NCBI RefSeq assembly: GCF_001954135.1
Contig: NZ_MBEQ01000120.1
Span: 62,001 to 126,000 of the forward strand
From: Mycobacterium sp. GA-1841
GTDB taxonomy: Bacteria; Actinomycetota; Actinomycetes; Mycobacteriales; Mycobacteriaceae
Length of the DNA stretch: 64,000 nucleotides
Reading direction: 5' to 3'
Of the stretch, positions 1 to 8,960 are shown one piece after another; the stretch's first letter is position 1; each line of letters starts with the position of its first letter. A program made the translations under genes and the position numbers. The notes under the pieces are model-generated. The model was not told where the DNA came from. It was given only the letters and a program-made list of their open reading frames with translations, and did not search any database.

Positions 1-245
1 CGTTGCCGATGAACGCGGTGGCGATCGGCGAGGTCGGTCTCGTCGGTGATCTGCGCCGGGTCACCGGCATGGACCGCAGGCTCGCCGAGGCGGCCCGGCT
101 GGGGTTCACCATTGCCGTGGTGCCGCCCGGGGTCACCAGTGTGCCCAAGGGGCTGCGCGTCATCACCGTCGATCACATCGGGGCGGCATTACGGGCACTC
201 AAAGACATCGCGATTGCCAGCAATCGATCCGATCACGGACAATAG
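1..245 (+). CDS. radA: RadA/Sms DNA repair protein, C-terminal end (partial)
   Basis: Only the last 80 or so codons are present; the gene begins before the window. The visible part contains AIGEVGLVGDLRRV, typical of the C-terminal Lon-protease-like domain of RadA, a DnaB-type branch-migration ATPase used in recombinational repair. The RecA-like ATPase core and the N-terminal zinc finger lie upstream and cannot be checked. The stop TAG is 21 bases before disA, so the two genes are probably co-transcribed, and radA-disA adjacency is conserved in mycobacteria. The identification rests on this domain plus the neighbour. Confidence 0.9.
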   Translation, partial: LPMNAVAIGEVGLVGDLRRVTGMDRRLAEAARLGFTIAVVPPGVTSVPKGLRVITVDHIGAALRALKDIAIASNRSDHGQ

Positions 246-266
246 CGGCCGACCCGAGGAGAGCAG

Positions 267-1385
267 ATGGCCGTGAACTCCGGTGCCAGGACCAGCCGCA
301 CCGTCGTGCATCTGGCGCGGCCGACGCTACGAGAAACACTCGGGCGGCTGGCGCCCGGTACCCCACTGCGCGACGGCCTGGAACGCATCCTGCGCGGCAA
401 GACGGGCGCGCTGATCGTGCTGGGTTACGACGACAGCGTGGAAGCCATCTGCGATGGCGGGTTCGCCCTCGACGTGCGGTATGCGCCCACCCGGCTGCGC
501 GAGCTGTCCAAGATGGACGGCGCGGTGGTGCTGTCCAGCGACGGCAGCCGGATCGTGCGGGCGAACGTCCAGCTGGTGCCGGACCCGTCGATCCCCACCG
601 ACGAATCCGGGACCCGGCACCGCTCGGCCGAGCGCACCGCGATCCAGACCGGTTACCCGGTGATCTCGGTCAGCCATTCGATGAGCATCGTGACCGTCTA
701 CGTCGCCGGCGAGCGGCACGTGGTGCCCGATTCGGCCACCATCCTGTCCCGGGCCAACCAGACCATCGCCACGCTGGAGCGCTACAAGGGCCGGCTCGAC
801 GAGGTCAGCAAGCAGCTGTCCACCGCCGAGATCGAGGACTTCGTGACACTGCGCGACGTCATGACCGTGGTGCAGCGCCTGGAGATGGTGCGCCGGATCA
901 GCCTGGAGATCGACGCCGACGTGGTCGAGCTCGGCACCGACGGACGCCAGCTCAAACTGCAGCTCGACGAACTGCTCGGGGACAACGAGGCCGCGCGCGA
1001 GCTGATCGTGCGCGACTACCACGCCCTTCCCGACCCACCGACCGCCGCGCAGGTGCATGCCACACTCGACGAACTCGACGCGCTGACCGACAGCGAACTG
1101 CTCGACTTCACCACGCTGGCAAGGGTTTTCGGCTACCCATCGACCGCGGAGGCCCAGGATTCGGCGATGAGTTCACGCGGCTACCGCGCCATGGCCGGCA
1201 TCCCGCGCCTGCAGTTCGCCCACGTCGATCTGCTGGTCCGGTCGTTCGGCTCGCTGCAGGGGCTGCTGGCCGCCAGCGCTGATGACCTGCAGTCCGTGGA
1301 CGGCATCGGTTCCATGTGGGCCCGGCACATCCGCGAGGGCCTGTCACTGCTGGCCGAGTCGACCATCGCCGACCGACTGGCCTGA
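267..1385 (+). CDS. disA: DNA integrity scanning protein DisA, diadenylate cyclase
   Basis: DisA condenses two ATP into cyclic di-AMP and scans DNA for branched structures. The 372-residue length is usual for the family. Seen: an N-terminal DAC domain with the DGA motif at residues 84-86 and the RHR motif at 117-119 (RHRSAER), both needed for catalysis; a central helical spine at about 150-290; and a C-terminal helix-hairpin-helix DNA-binding domain at about 300-360 with DGIGSMWARHI. The start ATG follows GAGGAG at good spacing. Immediately upstream is radA, whose product is reported to bind and restrain DisA in mycobacteria. The next gene converges with only 3 bases between the stops. Confidence 0.97.
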   Translation: MAVNSGARTSRTVVHLARPTLRETLGRLAPGTPLRDGLERILRGKTGALIVLGYDDSVEAICDGGFALDVRYAPTRLRELSKMDGAVVLSSDGSRIVRANVQLVPDPSIPTDESGTRHRSAERTAIQTGYPVISVSHSMSIVTVYVAGERHVVPDSATILSRANQTIATLERYKGRLDEVSKQLSTAEIEDFVTLRDVMTVVQRLEMVRRISLEIDADVVELGTDGRQLKLQLDELLGDNEAARELIVRDYHALPDPPTAAQVHATLDELDALTDSELLDFTTLARVFGYPSTAEAQDSAMSSRGYRAMAGIPRLQFAHVDLLVRSFGSLQGLLAASADDLQSVDGIGSMWARHIREGLSLLAESTIADRLA

Positions 1386-1388
1386 GCG

Positions 1389-2168
1389 TCAGTTACCCGG
1401 TGCGCCCGGCGCTGCCGGCGGCGCACCCTCGACAGGCGGCCCGGGCTGCTGCGGGTTGGCCTGAGCCAGGATGAACGGCACCGGAGCCGATCTGAGATTG
1501 CCCAACTGGACCATCAGGTTGTAGGTGCCCGGCCCGATCGGCTGCCGCGGCATCGGGCACTGCGGCGCCGACCCCATACCGGTCCAGGTGACCTCGGTGG
1601 TCACCTGCTCACCCGGATTGAAGGTCTTCACCAGGGTCTCGTTGGACGGCGCGCAGTCCAGGTTCGACCACAGCCGGTTGTTGTCGAGCGAGTAAACGTA
1701 GGCGGCCAGCACCGCGGCCCCCACGTCACGCTTGCAGGCCACCAGGCCGATGTTCGTGACCACCATGGTGAACTTCGGCTGATCGCCGACGACGTACTCC
1801 GGTTGGCTGGTGATGCCCTTGACGGCAAGCGTCGAATCCGGGCAGTCGTCCCCCTCCTTGAGCAGCGGGGGCGGTGTCACCGCCGCCGTCGGCGTAGCCG
1901 TCGGCGGCGGTGCGTGCTGCGCCGGTGGCACCACCGGGGTCTTCACCTCGGGGTTCTCCCCCGGCAACGGGGTCGGTGGGGCCGCGCTGGCAGCCGGCTC
2001 TCCCGCAGGTTTTGACTCGGCACCGGAGTTACTGGTCACGATCACCGCGACGATCGCGGCAACGATCCCCACGACGACTACCGCGATTCCGATGGCCAGC
2101 GCCCGGCGCCGCCAGTAAATCTGCGAGGGCAGTGGCCCATGGGGCTCGAGATCCAACACGGGTTTCAC
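1389..2168 (-). CDS. Single-pass membrane protein with Pro/Ala-rich linker (Rv3587c-like)
   Basis: The 259-residue product has a short cytoplasmic N-terminus, one hydrophobic helix at about residues 23-44, an extracytoplasmic linker rich in Pro, Ala and Thr (about 50-103), and a folded C-terminal domain of about 130 residues. That domain holds Cys in DDCPDS, VACKRD, LDCAPS and APQCPM, which could form two disulfides, and ends in a Pro-rich tail. The layout matches the conserved mycobacterial protein found beside disA. I recognise no enzyme motif; the C-terminal fold looks like a beta-rich extracellular domain. It converges on disA and is read away from the carbonic anhydrase gene, in the same direction. 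Function unknown. Confidence 0.8.
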   Translation of the reverse strand: MKPVLDLEPHGPLPSQIYWRRRALAIGIAVVVVGIVAAIVAVIVTSNSGAESKPAGEPAASAAPPTPLPGENPEVKTPVVPPAQHAPPPTATPTAAVTPPPLLKEGDDCPDSTLAVKGITSQPEYVVGDQPKFTMVVTNIGLVACKRDVGAAVLAAYVYSLDNNRLWSNLDCAPSNETLVKTFNPGEQVTTEVTWTGMGSAPQCPMPRQPIGPGTYNLMVQLGNLRSAPVPFILAQANPQQPGPPVEGAPPAAPGAPGN

Positions 2169-2215
2169 GGTAAGCCCAGGTCATCCCTAGTTGTTCGAGG
2201 CGACCCGGCGTGTCG

Positions 2216-2836
2216 TCAGGCTTCGCCGATGTCGCCCAGGTGACTGCGCAGCTCCACCCGCCCATCGGCCAGGTGGTAGGTGGCGCCGACGATCGCCTGG
2301 GTGCCTGCGGCAAGCCCGTCGGCGATTGCCGCCGAGCGCAGCTTCAGCTGGGACACCGTCTCGTTGACGTGGTATTCCTCGAACTCGTCGACCCGCTTCA
2401 GACCGGCATGCCGACCCATCAGGATCGACGGGGTCACCCGCTCGACGATGTCGCGGACGTAACCGCCGGGCACCGTTCCCTCGTCGAGGGCGTTGATGGC
2501 GGCCTGGACCGCACCGCAGCTGTCGTGGCCGAGCACCACGATCAGCGGCACGTTCAGGATCGACACCGCGTATTCGATCGAACCCAGCACCGAGTTGTCG
2601 ATGACATGGCCCGCGGTGCGTACCACGAACATGTCGCCGAGACCCTGGTCGAACAGCAACTCGGCGGCCACGCGGCTGTCACCGCAGCCGAACACCACGG
2701 CAGTGGGCTTCTGCCCGTTCGCCAGGCTGGCGCGGCGCGCGATGTCCTGACTGGGATGCTGCGGTTCGCCTGCCACGAAGCGGGCGTTACCGTCCTTGAG
2801 TGCTTTCCATGCGGACACTGGGTTCGAGTTGGGCAT
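2216..2836 (-). CDS. canB: Beta-class carbonic anhydrase
   Basis: The enzyme interconverts CO2 and bicarbonate using one zinc per subunit. In the 206-residue protein starting MPNSNPVSAW the family residues are in place: Cys51, Asp53 and Arg55 in CGDSRV, then His104 and Cys107 in GHDSCGAV. This is the arrangement of the mycobacterial enzyme Rv3588c. The open frame continues upstream, but residues before this Met are unlike the family; an in-frame ATG three codons earlier (2845) is an alternative. The gene is divergent from mutY with only about 25 bases between starts, so their promoters must overlap or lie inside the neighbouring gene. Confidence 0.95.
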   Translation of the reverse strand: MPNSNPVSAWKALKDGNARFVAGEPQHPSQDIARRASLANGQKPTAVVFGCGDSRVAAELLFDQGLGDMFVVRTAGHVIDNSVLGSIEYAVSILNVPLIVVLGHDSCGAVQAAINALDEGTVPGGYVRDIVERVTPSILMGRHAGLKRVDEFEEYHVNETVSQLKLRSAAIADGLAAGTQAIVGATYHLADGRVELRSHLGDIGEA

Positions 2837-2861
2837 ATCAACCATTCTGCATGAGCCGCCG

Positions 2862-3758
2862 ATGAGCATCGACGCGGGCGAATTAGTAGGTTGGTATGAA
2901 TCTGCCCAGCGCGACCTGCCATGGCGCCGACCAGGCGTTTCTGCGTGGCAGATCTTGGTCAGCGAGTTCATGCTGCAGCAGACACCGGTGGCCCGCGTCG
3001 AGCCGATCTGGCTGGCCTGGATCGACCGGTGGCCCACCCCGTCGGCGACCGCGGCCGCCGGGGCGGCCGAGGTGTTGCGGGCCTGGGGGAAATTGGGCTA
3101 TCCACGCCGGGCCAAGCGGCTGCACGAGTGCGCCGTGGTGATCGCCGAAGAGTACGGGGACGAGGTGCCCACGGACGTCGACACCCTGCTCAGCCTGCCC
3201 GGTATCGGCGCCTACACCGCGCGGGCGGTGGCCTGCTTCGCCTACCGGGCAAGTGTTCCGGTGGTCGACACCAACGTGCGCCGGGTGGTCACGCGGGTAC
3301 TGCACGGCCAGGCCGACGCCCCCGCGCGGGCCCGCGACCTCGACGACGTGGCCGCACTGCTGCCGCCGGACGCGACGGCGCCGACGTTCTCGGCCGCGCT
3401 GATGGAGTTGGGCGCGGTGGTGTGTACGTCCCGCTCACCACGGTGCGGGAACTGCCCGCTGAGCAGCTGCCGGTGGCGATCGGCCGGCTACCCCGCGGCC
3501 ACCATCGCCCGCCGGGTGCAGCGGTATGCCGGCACCGACCGCCAGGTGCGCGGAAAATTGTTGGATGTCTTGCGCGCCAGCACCTCTCCGGTAACCAGGA
3601 GCCAGTTGGACGTGGCCTGGCTGTCCGATCCGGCTCAGCGTGACCGGGCGCTGGATTCCCTACTGGTCGACGGTTTGGTGGAGCAGACGGTCGATGGCCG
3701 CTTCGCGCTTGCGGGCGAAGGTGACGATGCACGCGACGCAGGAGCGCGTGCGAACTGA
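2862..3758 (+). CDS. mutY: Adenine DNA glycosylase MutY
   Basis: MutY removes adenine mispaired with 8-oxoguanine in base-excision repair. The 298-residue product has catalytic Glu35 (SEFMLQQTP), the helix-hairpin-helix LPGIGAYTARAV at 112-123, catalytic Asp136 (VVDTNVRR), and four cysteines at 188, 195, 198 and 203 spaced X6-X2-X4 for the 4Fe-4S cluster. The last spacing is one residue shorter than the common X5. It is shorter than E. coli MutY (350 residues) and the C-terminal MutT-like domain is reduced. The start MSIDAGELVGWY was chosen because an upstream ATG at 2796 would add 22 residues unlike the family and would overlap canB. Confidence 0.95.
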   Translation: MSIDAGELVGWYESAQRDLPWRRPGVSAWQILVSEFMLQQTPVARVEPIWLAWIDRWPTPSATAAAGAAEVLRAWGKLGYPRRAKRLHECAVVIAEEYGDEVPTDVDTLLSLPGIGAYTARAVACFAYRASVPVVDTNVRRVVTRVLHGQADAPARARDLDDVAALLPPDATAPTFSAALMELGAVVCTSRSPRCGNCPLSSCRWRSAGYPAATIARRVQRYAGTDRQVRGKLLDVLRASTSPVTRSQLDVAWLSDPAQRDRALDSLLVDGLVEQTVDGRFALAGEGDDARDAGARAN

Positions 3759-3808
3759 GGTAGGTCGGTACTCTATCCGCCCGGATTGACCCGCTGAACA
3801 CTGCTTTT

Positions 3809-5212
3809 ATGACTCGACCAGACGGGCATGCGGTGGTGTTGGGCGCGAGCATGGCGGGTGCGCTGGCCGCACGCGTACTCGCCGAGCACTACCGGACCGT
3901 CACCATCGTCGAACGCGACGACATCCCGGACACCGCCGAGAACCGGCGAGGGGTGCCGCAGGGCCGGCACGCCCATGCGCTGTTGGCCCGCAGTTCGGCG
4001 ATTCTGGACGAGCTGTTCCCCGGGTTCCTCGATGAGCTCATCGCCGGCGGGGTCGGCAAGTGGGACGACGGCGATCTGTCGAAGTTGTGGATTTCGGTTG
4101 GCGGCCATTTGTTTTCGCGTTCCGGGATCGCTCCGTCGGCACCTACGCAGTACTACCCCAGCCGCGCGTTTCTGGAGTGGAGCGTGCGTCGACGGCTGGC
4201 GGCGATCGACAACATCTCGATTCTGCCCGGCCACGATGTGCGCGGGCTGACCGCCACACCCGATGGCGCCGCAGTGACCGGCGTGGTCGTGCAGGACCGC
4301 ACCGAGGGGGCGCCGACCCAGCTGGCAGCCGACCTGGTGGTGGACGCCACCGGGCGCGGCTCACGCACACCGACCTTCTTGGCCGACCTCGGATATCCAC
4401 GACCCCGGGAAGACGAACTCATGGTGCGGCTGGCCTATGCGAGTCAGATGCTCGCCATGTCCGCCGACGCCGTTCCCGAACACCTGGTGGCGATCTTCCC
4501 GGAACCCGGCCGCCCCACGACCTGGGCGCTGATCGGCTACGAGAACAACATCTGGATGCTCACCGAGGGCATCATGGCTGGCCTCGAACCACCCGCCAAC
4601 TTCACTGAAATGTTGGACTTTGGCGAAGGTTTCGTGCCGCCACAAGCGCTCGCCGCGGTGCGCAACGCCGAACCCCTCGGCGAGGTCGCGCATTATCGGG
4701 TGCCGTCGAACCGGTGGCGCCGCTACGACAAGATGCGCAAATTCCCCGACGGCCTGCTGGTGATCGGTGACGCGATCTGCAGTTTCAATCCGATCTACGG
4801 CCAGGGGATGACGCTGGCGGCGATCGAGTCGACCATCTTGCGCGAGTGCCTGCGGCAGGGGGCGCGCAACCTGGCGCCGCGGTTCTTCAGCGCGGCTGCG
4901 CGCCAACTCCGAGTGGCGTGGCAGACGGCCGTCGGCTCCGATTTGGCGTTACCCGAGGTGATCGGGCCGCGCCCGTGGTCGATGCGGCTGAGCAACGCCT
5001 ATCTCGGTCGCGTCATGACCGCCGCCGAACGCGACCCGGCGGTCACGACCGCACTCACCCGGGTGACCGGGATGATCGACGCTCCGACCCGCCTGTTCCG
5101 GCCGTCCATCGCCTACCGTGCGGCGCGGGCCGGGCGGGCCCGCGACGGCCTTCGAACGGACTATGCGGTGGCTTCGACATCTCCGGGCTCGTCTGCCGTG
5201 CAGGCGAATTGA
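3809..5212 (+). CDS. FAD-dependent oxidoreductase (hydroxylase/epoxidase-like)
   Basis: The 467-residue protein opens with a Rossmann dinucleotide-binding motif, VVLGASMAGALAARVL (residues 9-24), followed by the acidic end of strand 2 (IVERDD). It has the GD motif LLVIGDAICSFNPIYGQGM near residue 317, which contacts the flavin ribityl chain in PHBH-type monooxygenases. Glycine-rich GRGSRTP lies between them. This places it with PHBH, geranylgeranyl-reductase and squalene-epoxidase-like flavoproteins. The substrate cannot be inferred. There is no obvious operon partner. Its last 52 bases overlap the end of the convergent regulator gene, so both C-terminal codings share DNA. Confidence 0.8.
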   Translation: MTRPDGHAVVLGASMAGALAARVLAEHYRTVTIVERDDIPDTAENRRGVPQGRHAHALLARSSAILDELFPGFLDELIAGGVGKWDDGDLSKLWISVGGHLFSRSGIAPSAPTQYYPSRAFLEWSVRRRLAAIDNISILPGHDVRGLTATPDGAAVTGVVVQDRTEGAPTQLAADLVVDATGRGSRTPTFLADLGYPRPREDELMVRLAYASQMLAMSADAVPEHLVAIFPEPGRPTTWALIGYENNIWMLTEGIMAGLEPPANFTEMLDFGEGFVPPQALAAVRNAEPLGEVAHYRVPSNRWRRYDKMRKFPDGLLVIGDAICSFNPIYGQGMTLAAIESTILRECLRQGARNLAPRFFSAAARQLRVAWQTAVGSDLALPEVIGPRPWSMRLSNAYLGRVMTAAERDPAVTTALTRVTGMIDAPTRLFRPSIAYRAARAGRARDGLRTDYAVASTSPGSSAVQAN

Positions 5213-6141
5213 CGTCGGTAGTCCGAAGGAGTCACGCCGATGACGCGGCGGAAGTGATGGCGCAGCAGCGTGGCGGTGCCGAATCCGGCTTGCCCGGCGA
5301 TTCGGTCGATGTCCAGATCGGTCTCCTCGAGCAGCCGCCGCGCGAACAACACCCGCTGATCGGTGATCCACTGCATGGGGGTGGTGCCGGTCTCCTCGAC
5401 GAACCGGCGGGCGAAGGTCCGGGTGGACATCGCCGAACGCCGGGCCAGAGTGGTCACGGTGTGCGGCTTGTCCAGGTTGTCCATGATCCAATCCAATTGC
5501 GGGGCAAAGCCTTCCGAACATCGGACCGGAATCGGCTGATCGATGAACTGGCGCTGGCCACCGTCGCGCTGCGGCGGGACCACCATCCGCCGGGCGATCT
5601 TGTTGGTCACCTCGCTGCCGAGTTCGCGGCGCACCAGATGCAGGCAGGCATCGATACCGGCCGCCGTACCCGCGCTGGTGATCAGGTTTCCGTCGTCGAC
5701 GAACAGGACGTTGCGATCCACTCGTGCGGTGGGATGTTTGCGGGCCAGGGCGTCGGCGTGCATCCAGTGCGTGGTGCACGGCCTGCCGTCGAGCAGTCCC
5801 GCCGCCCCGGCCAGAAAGGCCCCTGAGCACACCGTCAGGATGATGGACCCGGCATCGGCTGCGGCGCGCACGGCGTCCAGCGCCTCGGGCAGGTAATCGG
5901 AGCCGCCGATGGCCGGGATCGCCACCAGATCCGCCCCCTGCAGCGCATCGAGTCCGTGTTCGGGGGTCAGGGTGGCGCCGACGGACGTCCGTAGCGGCTT
6001 TCCCGGCTCGGGGCCACACACCTTGAAGTCGAAATTCGGCACCCCGTCGGCCGACCGGTCGATCCCGAACACCTCGCAGATGACCCCGAATTCGAAGATG
6101 GCCAGGCCATCGAGCACCAGGGTGGAGACACTCCGCAGCAT
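5161..6141 (-). CDS. GlxA-type transcriptional regulator (DJ-1/PfpI domain plus AraC HTH)
   Basis: In this 326-residue protein the N-terminal half is a DJ-1/PfpI (class I glutamine-amidotransferase-like) domain with the nucleophile-elbow cysteine at 105 (TVCSGAFLAG). The C-terminal third is an AraC/XylS double helix-turn-helix, including DIDRIAGQAGFGTATLLRHH. Regulators of this layout usually act as ligand-sensing activators; no ligand can be deduced. The ATG is at a clear family N-terminus (VSTLVLDGLAIFEFG). The gene converges on the FAD oxidoreductase gene and their 3' ends overlap by 52 bases. It is divergent from the small membrane-protein gene that follows. Confidence 0.9.
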   Translation of the reverse strand: MLRSVSTLVLDGLAIFEFGVICEVFGIDRSADGVPNFDFKVCGPEPGKPLRTSVGATLTPEHGLDALQGADLVAIPAIGGSDYLPEALDAVRAAADAGSIILTVCSGAFLAGAAGLLDGRPCTTHWMHADALARKHPTARVDRNVLFVDDGNLITSAGTAAGIDACLHLVRRELGSEVTNKIARRMVVPPQRDGGQRQFIDQPIPVRCSEGFAPQLDWIMDNLDKPHTVTTLARRSAMSTRTFARRFVEETGTTPMQWITDQRVLFARRLLEETDLDIDRIAGQAGFGTATLLRHHFRRVIGVTPSDYRRQFACTADEPGDVEATA

Positions 6142-6212
6142 GGCCGTATTTTATCCCAAGGTGTCAGTACTGCCACTGTTGGCTGGATATATGCCTTGCG
6201 ACGATTACTGCC

Positions 6213-6443
6213 ATGACCGTTGCACTCGCCTTGCTGATCCTGATCTCGCCGATCGCGGTTGCCGCCGCCGTGAGTTGGGCCGCGCACCGCGACAACATCC
6301 TGCGGTTCCGCCTCGACGTGTTCGACATTCACCAGCCCGACTACGAGTCCTACCGCGCCGAAGCGGATCTCGACGCGGTGCGAACCCGGTTCGAGCAGCA
6401 TCCGGTCTGGCCGAGCGCCGGTGCCCTAGGTGAGCGTCGTTAG
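6213..6443 (+). CDS. Small single-pass membrane protein, unknown function
   Basis: The 76-residue product has a hydrophobic N-terminal helix (residues 3-23, VALALLILISPIAVAAAVSW) followed by a charged soluble tail containing DNILRFRLDVFD and ADLDAVRTRFEQHP. The composition and sharp membrane-to-cytosol switch look like a real protein, not a shadow of the opposite strand, which is only entered over the last 18 bases. The ATG is 28 bases after the end of a plausible AT-rich promoter stretch divergent from the GlxA regulator. Its 3' end overlaps the convergent alpha/beta hydrolase gene. No family recognised. Confidence 0.6.
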   Translation: MTVALALLILISPIAVAAAVSWAAHRDNILRFRLDVFDIHQPDYESYRAEADLDAVRTRFEQHPVWPSAGALGERR

Positions 6444-7187
6444 AAAACCCGTCACGGCCTCGCGGTACACGTCCGGCTCGTCGTCGTGGATCAGATGTCC
6501 GGCACCAGGGATGTGCAGATACGTTGTCGCCCGGCCGATCTCGTCCATCTCGCGCATCTGCCCGGGTGGCGCCACCGAATTGCCCGCCTCCAGCAGCAGC
6601 GCCGGGATCCGCACCGCGCGCCACTGCTGCCAGTAATCCCGCGTCCCCCACTGCGCGGCGATGTCCAGCCACCACTGGGGATACCCGTGCAGCCGCCAGC
6701 CGGTGGCCGTCCGGTCGAACGCTTCCAGGAAGTACCGCCCGGCCACGGGCCCGAATTCGTCGTAAACCTCTTGCTCCGAGCCGAATTCGACCGGTAGGGC
6801 ATGCACCCACGGTTCCCACGGGCCGGTGGTGCGGCCCCGGAAGTCGGGAGCCATGTCCTCGACCACCACCGCCCTGACCAACTCGGGCCGGGCGGCCGCC
6901 AGACACCAGGAGTGCAACGCGCCCATGGAATGGCCCACCAGCGCCGCCGGCCGGCCCAGCACGGCAACGGCATCACCGAGATCGGCCACGAACCGCTCCG
7001 TGCTGATCGGATACGGGTCCACGACGTCACGCCCCCGGTGCCACGGCGCGTCGTACGTGTACACCGCACCCAGACCCGTCAACCACGGCAATTGTCGTGA
7101 CCAGGTGCTGCCACGGCCCATCAAGCCGTGCACCAGGACGATGGGCTCGCCGCGGCCCCCTCGGTGCGTGAGTAGATCTGTGACCAT
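6426..7187 (-). CDS. Alpha/beta hydrolase fold protein (Rv3591c-like)
   Basis: The 253-residue hydrolase has the oxyanion-hole strand VLVHGLMG (18-25), nucleophile Ser87 in GHSMGALH, an acidic residue in the late strand region and catalytic His in GAGHLIHDD near the C-terminus. The start MVTDLLTHRG was chosen because the frame upstream of it runs into the divergent mhuD gene and is that gene's antisense. It lies back-to-back with mhuD with about 40 bases between starts, the same arrangement as Rv3591c-Rv3592 in M. tuberculosis. The substrate is unknown; esterase or C-C hydrolase activity are both possible for this fold. Confidence 0.88.
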   Translation of the reverse strand: MVTDLLTHRGGRGEPIVLVHGLMGRGSTWSRQLPWLTGLGAVYTYDAPWHRGRDVVDPYPISTERFVADLGDAVAVLGRPAALVGHSMGALHSWCLAAARPELVRAVVVEDMAPDFRGRTTGPWEPWVHALPVEFGSEQEVYDEFGPVAGRYFLEAFDRTATGWRLHGYPQWWLDIAAQWGTRDYWQQWRAVRIPALLLEAGNSVAPPGQMREMDEIGRATTYLHIPGAGHLIHDDEPDVYREAVTGFLTTLT

Positions 7188-7226
7188 GCCGTTATCTTGC
7201 CGCGCCTTAGCGGTAGCCTGAACGAC

Positions 7227-7544
7227 ATGCCTGTCGTGAAGATCAACGCCATCGAAGTACCACCCAACGCAGGCCCGGAACTGGAGAAGCGGTTCGCCAA
7301 CCGTGCACACTCCGTCGACAACCAGCCCGGGTTCCTCGGCTTCCAACTGTTGCGCCCGGTCAAGGGCGAGGAACGGTACTTCGTGGTGACCCAGTGGGAA
7401 AACGAAGAGGCGTTCCAGGCCTGGGCCACCGGCCGCGCTGCCGAGGCCCACAAGGGTGAGCACGCCAACCCGGTCGCCACCGGCGCATCGCTGCTGGAGT
7501 TCGAGGTTGTGCTGGACGTTGCAGGGCCCGCTGCCAAGGCGTAG
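7227..7544 (+). CDS. mhuD: Haem-degrading monooxygenase MhuD
   Basis: MhuD is the mycobacterial IsdG-type enzyme that opens haem to mycobilins and releases iron without producing CO. The 105-residue protein is almost colinear with Rv3592 from the first residue (MPVVKINAIEV). The haem-site residues Asn7, Trp66 and His75 are all present and correctly spaced in the single ferredoxin-like antibiotic-biosynthesis-monooxygenase domain. The start was set at this ATG from the family N-terminus; an ATG 30 bases earlier is possible but unlikely. lpqF follows 10 bases after the stop and is probably co-transcribed. No iron (IdeR) box was identified by eye. Confidence 0.96.
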   Translation: MPVVKINAIEVPPNAGPELEKRFANRAHSVDNQPGFLGFQLLRPVKGEERYFVVTQWENEEAFQAWATGRAAEAHKGEHANPVATGASLLEFEVVLDVAGPAAKA

Positions 7545-7554
7545 CCGCGGCCGG

Positions 7555-8883
7555 ATGCTGCACCGCGCCCTCGGCCTGACGGCCGTCGTCGCGGTTGCCG
7601 CATCGCTGGCTTGTGGCTGTTCGCACCAGGTCGCGCCCGCAGCCGAAGTGTCCTACGGCGCGCACATCGACACCATCACCCCACCCGGTCTGCGGGCCAA
7701 GCAGACCATGGACATGCTCAACTCCGACTGGCCGATCGGCCCGATCGGCGTGCGCACGCTGGCCGCACCGGAGAAGGTCGACCTGGTGGGCACCAAGATG
7801 GACTCGATCTGGTGGGATCGACCGTTCCGGGTCACGTCGGTGGACATCGGCGCGGCCCAGGCGACGTTGCACGTCCTCAACTCCTACAACGTGGCCCAGG
7901 ACATCGATCTCAAGACCAACGACGTCGGTCTTGTCGACCGCTTCGACATCACGCTGGTGCCGCCGCGGATCGACACCTGGTCGGATATCGACACCGAGCT
8001 GACGAAATCGGGGGCGCGCTACTCGTACGGCGTGTCGAAGGTCGTCGACGGCAAGTGCGAGAAGGTGGCGGGCACCAACACCGAGTTGTCCCTGCCACTG
8101 GCGTCGATCTTCAAACTGTATGTGCTGCTTGCCGTTTCGGATGCCATCAAAGCAGGCACACTGCAGTGGGACGATCACCTGACGATCACCAGGGAAGGCA
8201 AGAAGCTCGGATCGGCAGGTCTGGACAAACTGCCGCCCGGCGCGCAGATCACCGTGCGCACCGCAGCCCAGCAGATGATCTCGGCCAGCGACAACATGGC
8301 CACCGACCTGCTGATCGAGCGGGTGGGTACAGCCGCGGTGGAACGTGCGCTGGTGACAGCCGGTCATCACGACCCGGCGAGCATGACCCCGTTCCCCACC
8401 ATGCACGAAGTGTTCTCGGTCGGTTGGGGCGAACCGAATCTGCGGGATCAGTGGAAGACCGCGTCACCCGCCGGCCGGGTCGCGCTGCTCAAACAAACCA
8501 ACAACCGCCCCTATGAACCGGATCCGAACCGCACCCATACGCCGGCGTCCGATGACGGTCTGGAGTGGTTCGCCAGTGCGGCCGACATCTGCCGGGTGCA
8601 CGCCGCCTTGCAGGCCTCCGCAGTCGGCCCGGCGGCACCCGTCAAGGACATCCTGTCGGCGCTGCCCGGCATCGACCTGGATCCGGCGAAGTGGAACTAC
8701 ATCGGGGCCAAGGGCGGCAACCTGCCCGGCGATCTGACCTTCAGCTGGTACGCGGTGGACCACACCGGGCAACCCTGGGTGGTCAGCTTCCAGTTGAACT
8801 GGCCGAAGTTCCGCAGCCCGACAGCGGCGGGCTGGCTGCTCTCGATCGCCAAGCGGGCGTTCGCCATGGCACCCGTGGGTTAG
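7555..8883 (+). CDS. lpqF: Lipoprotein LpqF, class A beta-lactamase-like fold
   Basis: The 442-residue product starts with a short basic N-terminus and a hydrophobic signal (LGLTAVVAVAASLACGC); Cys20 or Cys22 is the likely lipidated residue. The mature part contains serine-hydrolase motifs in order: SIFK with Ser184 and Lys187, SDN at 245-247, and KGG at 386-388 where class A beta-lactamases have KTG. It therefore has the beta-lactamase/DD-peptidase fold and may act on cell-wall or ester substrates, but beta-lactamase activity is not implied. An N-terminal domain of about 130 residues precedes the catalytic fold. The gene is 10 bases downstream of mhuD, as in M. tuberculosis. Confidence 0.9.
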   Translation: MLHRALGLTAVVAVAASLACGCSHQVAPAAEVSYGAHIDTITPPGLRAKQTMDMLNSDWPIGPIGVRTLAAPEKVDLVGTKMDSIWWDRPFRVTSVDIGAAQATLHVLNSYNVAQDIDLKTNDVGLVDRFDITLVPPRIDTWSDIDTELTKSGARYSYGVSKVVDGKCEKVAGTNTELSLPLASIFKLYVLLAVSDAIKAGTLQWDDHLTITREGKKLGSAGLDKLPPGAQITVRTAAQQMISASDNMATDLLIERVGTAAVERALVTAGHHDPASMTPFPTMHEVFSVGWGEPNLRDQWKTASPAGRVALLKQTNNRPYEPDPNRTHTPASDDGLEWFASAADICRVHAALQASAVGPAAPVKDILSALPGIDLDPAKWNYIGAKGGNLPGDLTFSWYAVDHTGQPWVVSFQLNWPKFRSPTAAGWLLSIAKRAFAMAPVG

Positions 8884-8960
8884 GAGGGTCTGGGCTGCGC
8901 CGGCTCCTACCTGAGGGCTGTGGTCGTCGCCGAACGACAACCCTGCCGTAGAAAACCGGT

